Positions 55,578 to 64,000 of a DNA stretch of 64,000 nt are shown piece by piece. The stretch's first letter is position 1; each line of letters starts with the position of its first letter. Source of the stretch: Methylocystis sp. SC2 (lineage in GTDB: Bacteria; Pseudomonadota; Alphaproteobacteria; Rhizobiales; Beijerinckiaceae); NCBI RefSeq assembly GCF_000304315.1, contig NC_018485.1:776501-840500 (forward strand), in the 5' to 3' direction. The notes below the pieces were generated by a model. The model was not told the DNA's origin and did not search any database. It was given only the letters and a program-made list of their open reading frames with translations. A program made the position numbers and the translations under genes.

Positions 55578-56798
55578 GTGACCGCCATTGATTTTTCTAA
55601 AGTGCTCGTCGCTCAGGGCGGCGGCCCCACCGCCGTCATCAATCAGTCGCTCGTCGGGGCCGTGCTGGAGTCCCGCAAATTTCGCGAGGTCGAGCGCGTC
55701 TACGGCGCCTTCCACGGCGTTCGCGGCATCGTCAACGAGGATTTCGTCGATCTCACGCAGGAGACGACCCATAATCTCGAACTCGTCGCCTGCACCCCGT
55801 CTTCCGCGCTCGGCTCGACGCGCGACAAGCCGGACCTCAAATATTGTCAGGAAATCTTCCGCGTCCTGCGCGCCCATGGGATCGGCTGCTTCTTCTATAT
55901 CGGCGGCAATGATTCCTCGGACACGGTGCGCATCGTCTCGCAGGAGGCCCAAAGCGCCGGCTATCCGCTGCGGACGGTGCACATTCCAAAAACCATCGAC
56001 AACGATCTGATGGTCAACGACCACACGCCGGGCTTCCCCTCGGCGGCGCGCTGGGTGGCGCAGGCCTTCGCCGGCGCCAATCTCGACAATTGGGCCCTCC
56101 CCGGAGTGTATATCGCGATCGTCATGGGCCGGCACGCCGGCTTTCTGACCGCCGCCTCGGCGCTCGGCAAGAAATTCCCCGACGACGGCCCGCATCTCAT
56201 CTACATCCCGGAGCGCGCCTTCATCGTCGACAAATTCCTCGCCGACGTTAAGGCGACGATGGCGAAATACGGCCGCTGCGTCGTTGCGGCGTCAGAAGGC
56301 GTCTGCGACGAAAACCACACCCCCATCGCCGAAAAGCTGGCCAAGGCGGTGGAGCGCGACGACCACGGCAATGTGCATCTGGGCGGCGGCGCGCTGGCCG
56401 ACGAACTCACCCGCCTCGTGAAGGAACGGCTCGGATTCAAGCGGGTACGGGCCGATACGTTCGGCTATGTGCAAAGGAGCTTCGTCGGCTGCGTTTCCGA
56501 CGTCGACCAGCGCGAGGCGCGCGAGGTCGGCGAAAAGGCGGTGCAATACGCCATTTGGGGCGACCGCGACGGCTCGGTGACGATCCACCGGACCGGCTTT
56601 TATTCGGTCGACTACCACTTGACGCCGCTTGAAGAAATCGCCGCGAAGACAAAAGTGATGCCGGACGAATATATTAGCCCCTGCGGCACGGACGTCACCG
56701 ACGCCTTCCGGATGTATCTGCGCCCCTTGCTCGGGAGCGGCATGCCGGACGCCTATCGCTTGCGGCTCAATCGGGTTCCCAAGATACTGACCGCCTGA
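55578..56798 (+). CDS. pfp: Pyrophosphate-dependent 6-phosphofructokinase
   Basis: 406 residues. The PFK signatures carry the PPi-specific residues: GGNDSSDT (Asp where ATP enzymes have Gly) and PKTIDND (Lys in place of Gly). GGGPTAVINQS is the N-terminal phosphate-binding loop, and MGRHAGFLT the substrate motif. It reversibly interconverts fructose 6-phosphate and fructose 1,6-bisphosphate using PPi, as known for methanotrophs. It is a single gene. Confidence 0.92.
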   Translation: MTAIDFSKVLVAQGGGPTAVINQSLVGAVLESRKFREVERVYGAFHGVRGIVNEDFVDLTQETTHNLELVACTPSSALGSTRDKPDLKYCQEIFRVLRAHGIGCFFYIGGNDSSDTVRIVSQEAQSAGYPLRTVHIPKTIDNDLMVNDHTPGFPSAARWVAQAFAGANLDNWALPGVYIAIVMGRHAGFLTAASALGKKFPDDGPHLIYIPERAFIVDKFLADVKATMAKYGRCVVAASEGVCDENHTPIAEKLAKAVERDDHGNVHLGGGALADELTRLVKERLGFKRVRADTFGYVQRSFVGCVSDVDQREAREVGEKAVQYAIWGDRDGSVTIHRTGFYSVDYHLTPLEEIAAKTKVMPDEYISPCGTDVTDAFRMYLRPLLGSGMPDAYRLRLNRVPKILTA

Positions 56799-57030
56799 GC
56801 CGTCCGGCGAGGGCGCCTTTCTTGCTTCAATAGAGTTTCCAGCGAAGGTTGCAATTTGGTCGTCGTGTAAAATACACTAACTAGTCATGGTTCTCGGGCG
56901 CTCGTCGCTGACGACCGAAACTGGATGGGAAACGGACACGCCAGCCGCTTCCACTTTTTGTTAGTCTGGCGCCGGTTACACAGGTGTTCGGGCAGATTCG
57001 CCCGGCAGTCCGGCCCGATAGGAGAGCAAT

Positions 57031-58296
<1,266 letters not shown>

Positions 58297-58539
58297 CGCC
58301 CGTAGGCGAAGCGAAGATGTGGCGACGGCGACGCACGCGGGTTTAAGCTTGGGCGCCGCAGCGCCTTGAATCGATTGTTCGCGTAACCATTTCCGTTAAC
58401 GGGACCGTCGGGCGCATTCGCCGGCGGTCTTTAACCGGCGCGAAATCGGCGGGCGACCGTATCGCGGCCTAAAGCCAAAGTCGCCCTGCGGACTCGCGCC
58501 GCCGCTTTAGCGGGACGCGTCAAGGACAGGACAAAAAGA

Positions 58540-60963
<2,424 letters not shown>

Positions 60964-60986
60964 TCGTTAGAGCCTTCGACGCCTCA

Positions 60987-61020
60987 AGAGCCCCGCTCCT
61001 CCGAGCGGGGCTCTTTGCTT
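60987..61020 (+). terminator. Rho-independent terminator after lon
   Basis: Perfect 12-bp stem AGAGCCCCGCTC (60987-60998) / GAGCGGGGCTCT (61003-61014) with a 4-nt loop, then TTTGCTTTGG. Confidence 0.88.
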
Positions 61021-61239
61021 TGGGCTGCTGGATACGCGCTGCAGCCCCCAGATTGCATGAGCATTTCGCCGCCGAGCCGCCATTTCCCCCGGAAAACCAG
61101 CGGTTCCGCGCCTTTGGCGGCCGCTAAGCCTTGCTTTTCCTGCGATTCGCGACCAACACTCGCCATCGCTGCGCAACGCCGATTCGAGGTCGCGCATTCT
61201 TACGCCGGGCGGCTGGCAGTGAAGGAGAAGGAAAAAGCC

Positions 61240-61521
61240 ATGAACAAACTGGAACTCGTCGAGCACGTCGCGAGCGAGACGGACAGCTCGAAAGCGGCGG
61301 CGGCCGCCGCCATCGACGCCGTCATCGACGGCATCACGAAGGCCCTCAAGAAGGGCGACGAAGTTCGCCTCGTCGGCTTCGGCACCTTTTCGGTCAAGAA
61401 GCGCGCCGCCGGCAAAGGACGCAACCCGGCGACCGGCGAAGAAATCAAGATTGCCGCCTCCAAGAGCGCCCGCTTCAAGCCCGGCGCGACGCTGAAGACC
61501 GCGCTCAACAAAGCCAAGTAG
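61240..61521 (+). CDS. hupB: DNA-binding protein HU
   Basis: 93 residues from the ATG at 61240 with GAGAAGGA upstream; the frame is open back to 61015 without HU-like sequence. It matches HU throughout (MNKLELVEHVA; VRLVGFGTFSVKKRAA; GRNPATGEEIKI; ARFKPGATLK). It is a small dimeric nucleoid protein that bends DNA, in the common lon-hup order. Confidence 0.96.
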   Translation: MNKLELVEHVASETDSSKAAAAAAIDAVIDGITKALKKGDEVRLVGFGTFSVKKRAAGKGRNPATGEEIKIAASKSARFKPGATLKTALNKAK

Positions 61522-61570
61522 CTGGGCGCGGGAGGCGCTGGCGTCGCAGGATTTTTTGCTACTTCGCACC

Positions 61571-61602
61571 ACGGCCGTCGGAGCCCCGGCGGCCGTAGTT
61601 TT
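61571..61602 (+). terminator. Rho-independent terminator after hupB
   Basis: ACGGCCGTCGG (61571-61581) pairs with CCGGCGGCCGT (61586-61596) with one mismatch, followed by AGTTTT. Confidence 0.72.
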
Positions 61603-61660
61603 GAGCCGGCTTGCCTCGCGAGGCGCCCGCCCTTAAAACCCGCCGGGCGCGCATCGTGTC

Positions 61661-61736
61661 GGGCGGTTAGCTCAGTTGGTAGAGCATCTCGTTTACACCG
61701 AGAGGGTCGGCGGTTCGAGACCGTCACCGCCCACCA
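61661..61736 (+). tRNA. tRNA-Val (anticodon TAC)
   Basis: A 76-nt cloverleaf: acceptor GGGCGGT (61661-61667) pairs with ACCGCCC (61726-61732), D-arm GCTCAGTTGGTAGAGC, anticodon stem TCTCG / CGAGA with loop TTTACAC (anticodon TAC), T-arm GGCGGTTCGAGACCGTC. CCA is encoded at 61734-61736. Confidence 0.97.
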
Positions 61737-61831
61737 TTGGCGCCCTCGAGGCGGCGCGGGCTCGCTGCGGGAATTGGTGTTCCAAAGCCCAGGATTTCGC
61801 TTTAGCTTGTTGGGATAGGAAGGCCGCCCGG

Positions 61832-62500
61832 ATGAAATTGATCAAGACCGTTCTCTTTGCGCTCTGCGTCGCCGCATTCGCCCCCATTTTCGCGCAAGCC
61901 GAAGAGATGAGCTTTCGTGTCGTTGGCGTGAATTCCGACGGCTGCGGCGCAAATTGCCCGCAAGTGATCGCGGCGCAGGGCGAAATCAGCCTGGAGACGC
62001 CCGAGGCCTTCGTCGCCTTCGTGCGCGAAAATGCTCCTGGCGGCAATCTGCACGGAATCGTGCTGCTCGACTCGCCTGGCGGAAAGGTCGTCGGGTCGAT
62101 GGAGCTCGGACAGGCCTTCCGCAAGCTGGGGATGGCGGTGATCGTCGCCCGTCCCGCAGCGGATCAATCTCGTACGATGGCGCTCGTATCCGGCCGCTGC
62201 TATTCGGCGTGCGTCTACGCGCTGATGGGCGGCAGGAAGCGCGTGATCCCGCCGCAAAGTAGCGTCGGCATCCACCGCATGTTCAACTATTCGACGAGTT
62301 TCGACATCGGCGAGGGGGGACTCGTGCGCGAGCGCAATTATGACGATGGCGGCATGCTCCAAACGCTTTCCCGCTACGCGGCGATGATGGGCGTGAGCAC
62401 CGAACTCGTGAAGCTCGCCGAACAGACGTCGCCCGATAAGCTTTACATGCTGACCGGCGCCGACATCGCCCGTTGGCGGCTTGGGTCGCGCAAGCTTTAA
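61832..62500 (+). CDS. Secreted ClpP/crotonase-fold-like protein
   Basis: 222 residues from the ATG at 61832, with a signal peptide (LIKTVLFALCVAAFAPIFAQA). The fold is suggested by HGIVLLDSPGGKVVGSMELG and SGRCYSACVYALMGG, where the Ser in CYSAC corresponds to the ClpP-like nucleophile, and SSVGIHRMF with a possible catalytic His. Such COG3904-type periplasmic proteins are uncharacterised; protease activity is inferred. It lies between the tRNA and pccB. Confidence 0.75.
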   Translation: MKLIKTVLFALCVAAFAPIFAQAEEMSFRVVGVNSDGCGANCPQVIAAQGEISLETPEAFVAFVRENAPGGNLHGIVLLDSPGGKVVGSMELGQAFRKLGMAVIVARPAADQSRTMALVSGRCYSACVYALMGGRKRVIPPQSSVGIHRMFNYSTSFDIGEGGLVRERNYDDGGMLQTLSRYAAMMGVSTELVKLAEQTSPDKLYMLTGADIARWRLGSRKL

Positions 62501-62539
62501 CGCGCCGGATGACAGGCATATCAGCAACCAAGGCAGCAC

Positions 62540-64000
62540 ATGAAACATATTCTCGACGGGCTTGAACGGCGGCGCGCGTCCGCCCGACTGGGCGGCGGCC
62601 AAAAGCGGATCGAAGCGCAGCACGCCCGCGGCAAGCTCACGGCGCGCGAGCGAATCGAACTGCTGCTCGATCACGGCTCGTTCGAAGAATTCGACATGTT
62701 CGTCGCTCACCGCTGCACCGATTTCGGCATGGATCAGGGCGAGAAGATCTCGGGCGACGGCGTCGTCACCGGTTGGGGAACGGTCAACGGGCGCGCCGTC
62801 TTCGTCTTCGCCAAGGACTTCACCGTCTTCGGCGGCTCGCTTTCCGAGACGCACGCGCAAAAGATCACCAAGCTGCAGGATATGGCGCTGAAAAATCGCG
62901 CCCCCATCATCGGCCTGTTCGACGCCGGCGGCGCGCGCATTCAGGAAGGCGTCGCGGCGCTCGGCGGCTATGGCGAAGTCTTCCAGCGCAATGTCATGGC
63001 CTCCGGCGTCATTCCGCAAATCTCGGTGATCATGGGCCCTTGCGCCGGCGGCGACGTCTACTCGCCGGCGATGACGGACTTCATCTTCATGGTGCGCGAC
63101 ACGAGCTATATGTTCGTGACGGGGCCCGATGTCGTGAAGACGGTGACGAACGAGACGGTCACGGCGGAAGAGCTCGGCGGCGCTTCGGTGCATACGACCA
63201 AAAGCTCGATCGCCGATCGCGCCTATGACAACGACGTCGAAGCGCTCCTGCAGATGCGCAGGCTGATCGATTTCCTGCCCTCCTCCAACCAGGAAGAGCC
63301 GCCGGAATGGCCCGCTTTCGACGAGGTGGACCGGCTCGACGAATCGCTCGACACGATCGTTCCGGACAATCCAAACAAGCCATACGACATCAAGGAGCTC
63401 ATCCATAAGATCGTCGACGAGGCCGACTTCTTCGAGATCCAAGATGCGCATGCGCGCAACATCGTGATCGGCTTCGGCCGCATCGAAGGGCGCACGGTCG
63501 GTTTCGTCGCCAATCAACCGCTCGTGCTCGCCGGCGTGCTCGATATCGACGCCTCCAAGAAGGCGGCGCGTTTCGTGCGTTTTTGCGATTGCTTCAACAT
63601 TCCGATCGTCACCCTTGTCGACGTGCCGGGGTTCCTGCCTGGCACGGCGCAGGAATACGGCGGCCTGATCAAGCATGGCGCGAAGCTGCTGTTCGCATAC
63701 GCCGAAGCGACGGTGCCGAAAGTGACCGTCATCACGCGAAAGGCGTTTGGCGGCGCCTATGACGTCATGGCGTCAAAACATCTTCGCGGCGACGTCAACT
63801 ACGCCTGGCCGTCGGCGCAGATCGCCGTCATGGGGGCGAAGGGCGCAGTCGAAATCATCTTCCGCGCCGACCTCGGCGATCCGGAGAAGATCGCTCAGCG
63901 CACCAAGGAGTATGAAGATCGCTTCTTGTCGCCATTCGTCGCCGCGGAGCGTGGGTATATCGACGAGGTGATTACGCCGCGTTCGACCCGCAAGCGAATC
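62540..64000 (+). CDS. pccB: Propionyl-CoA carboxylase beta subunit (3' end outside window)
   Basis: 487 residues read from the ATG at 62540 with no stop before the window ends; the family length is about 510, so only a short C-terminus is missing. Carboxyltransferase blocks are clear: [68 protein letters not shown] and [17 protein letters not shown]. It carboxylates propionyl-CoA to methylmalonyl-CoA, supplying MutAB (mutA lies at 37 kb) in the ethylmalonyl-CoA/propionate route. Confidence 0.95.
   Translation, partial: MKHILDGLERRRASARLGGGQKRIEAQHARGKLTARERIELLLDHGSFEEFDMFVAHRCTDFGMDQGEKISGDGVVTGWGTVNGRAVFVFAKDFTVFGGSLSETHAQKITKLQDMALKNRAPIIGLFDAGGARIQEGVAALGGYGEVFQRNVMASGVIPQISVIMGPCAGGDVYSPAMTDFIFMVRDTSYMFVTGPDVVKTVTNETVTAEELGGASVHTTKSSIADRAYDNDVEALLQMRRLIDFLPSSNQEEPPEWPAFDEVDRLDESLDTIVPDNPNKPYDIKELIHKIVDEADFFEIQDAHARNIVIGFGRIEGRTVGFVANQPLVLAGVLDIDASKKAARFVRFCDCFNIPIVTLVDVPGFLPGTAQEYGGLIKHGAKLLFAYAEATVPKVTVITRKAFGGAYDVMASKHLRGDVNYAWPSAQIAVMGAKGAVEIIFRADLGDPEKIAQRTKEYEDRFLSPFVAAERGYIDEVITPRSTRKRI

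Noticed and set aside
61802..63676. A 624-codon antisense frame across pccB and the ClpP-like gene
   Set aside because: It runs across two real genes and their intergenic gap and shows no protein family features.

Overview
The window is a high-GC alphaproteobacterial (Hyphomicrobiales-type) chromosome segment, densely packed with genes on both strands. Indicators are DUF2312/GapR, DUF2849 and DUF934 beside an assimilatory sulfite reductase, HisZ with a long HisG, and an SRP RNA-dnaX-ybaB block. A divergent particulate methane monooxygenase subunit C (PmoC) gene, a PPi-dependent phosphofructokinase, methylmalonyl-CoA mutase and propionyl-CoA carboxylase together point to a type II (serine-cycle) methanotroph of the Methylocystis/Methylosinus kind. 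That placement is inference from gene content.

Layout. 1-2.4 kb: ybaB, dnaX and the small SRP RNA, all minus strand. 2.5-11.1 kb: a hemerythrin with a disordered R/G-rich tail, hisZ-hisG, an HDAC-like amidohydrolase, ada, two uncharacterised proteins, hemW and a GNAT. 11.2-12.6 kb: the orphan PmoC homologue preceded by a DUF2946-like (copper-associated) secreted protein. 12.9-20 kb: an ACP/acyl-AMP ligase/acyltransferase fusion, aroC and polA. 20.1-26.4 kb: an assimilatory sulfate-reduction operon read leftward (ferredoxin, DUF2849, cysI, DUF934, cysH, cysD, cysN-DUF2061). 26.6-29.8 kb: a rightward operon with two ParA-like proteins, an aldo/keto reductase and a GNAT. 29.8-31.3 kb: yqgE and a DsbD-alpha-like secreted protein.

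31.3-37 kb: a seven-gene leftward operon (ACP, KAS, two hotdog proteins, SDR, two GT-A glycosyltransferases) that looks like a dedicated glycolipid pathway. 37.3-45.4 kb: mutA, a small secreted protein, an L,D-transpeptidase, bpt, an RDD protein, a large DUF2235 membrane hydrolase and gapR. 45.5-48.7 kb: an APH/P-loop kinase fusion, then an IS110-family (IS1111-group) insertion sequence sitting inside a ~108-bp palindromic repeat. 48.7-51.9 kb: an alcohol dehydrogenase, a GNAT, a polysaccharide deacetylase and two small secreted proteins. 52.2-64 kb: housekeeping (secA, pfp, clpX, lon, hup, tRNA-Val) and the 5' part of pccB, which runs off the window.

The most notable points are: (1) an orphan PmoC that has lost two of three CuC-site ligands but keeps all three CuD-site ligands; (2) an IS1111-type element whose ends can be read to the base because it splits a fourth copy of a dispersed palindromic repeat four bases from its tip; (3) a DNA polymerase I with two substituted proofreading-site residues; (4) a ParA-like pair whose second member has lost the P-loop lysines; (5) the FAS-II-like/glycosyltransferase operon; and (6) unusual domain fusions (CysN-DUF2061, ACP-AMP ligase-PlsC). 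No CRISPR array, rRNA operon or prophage was seen.
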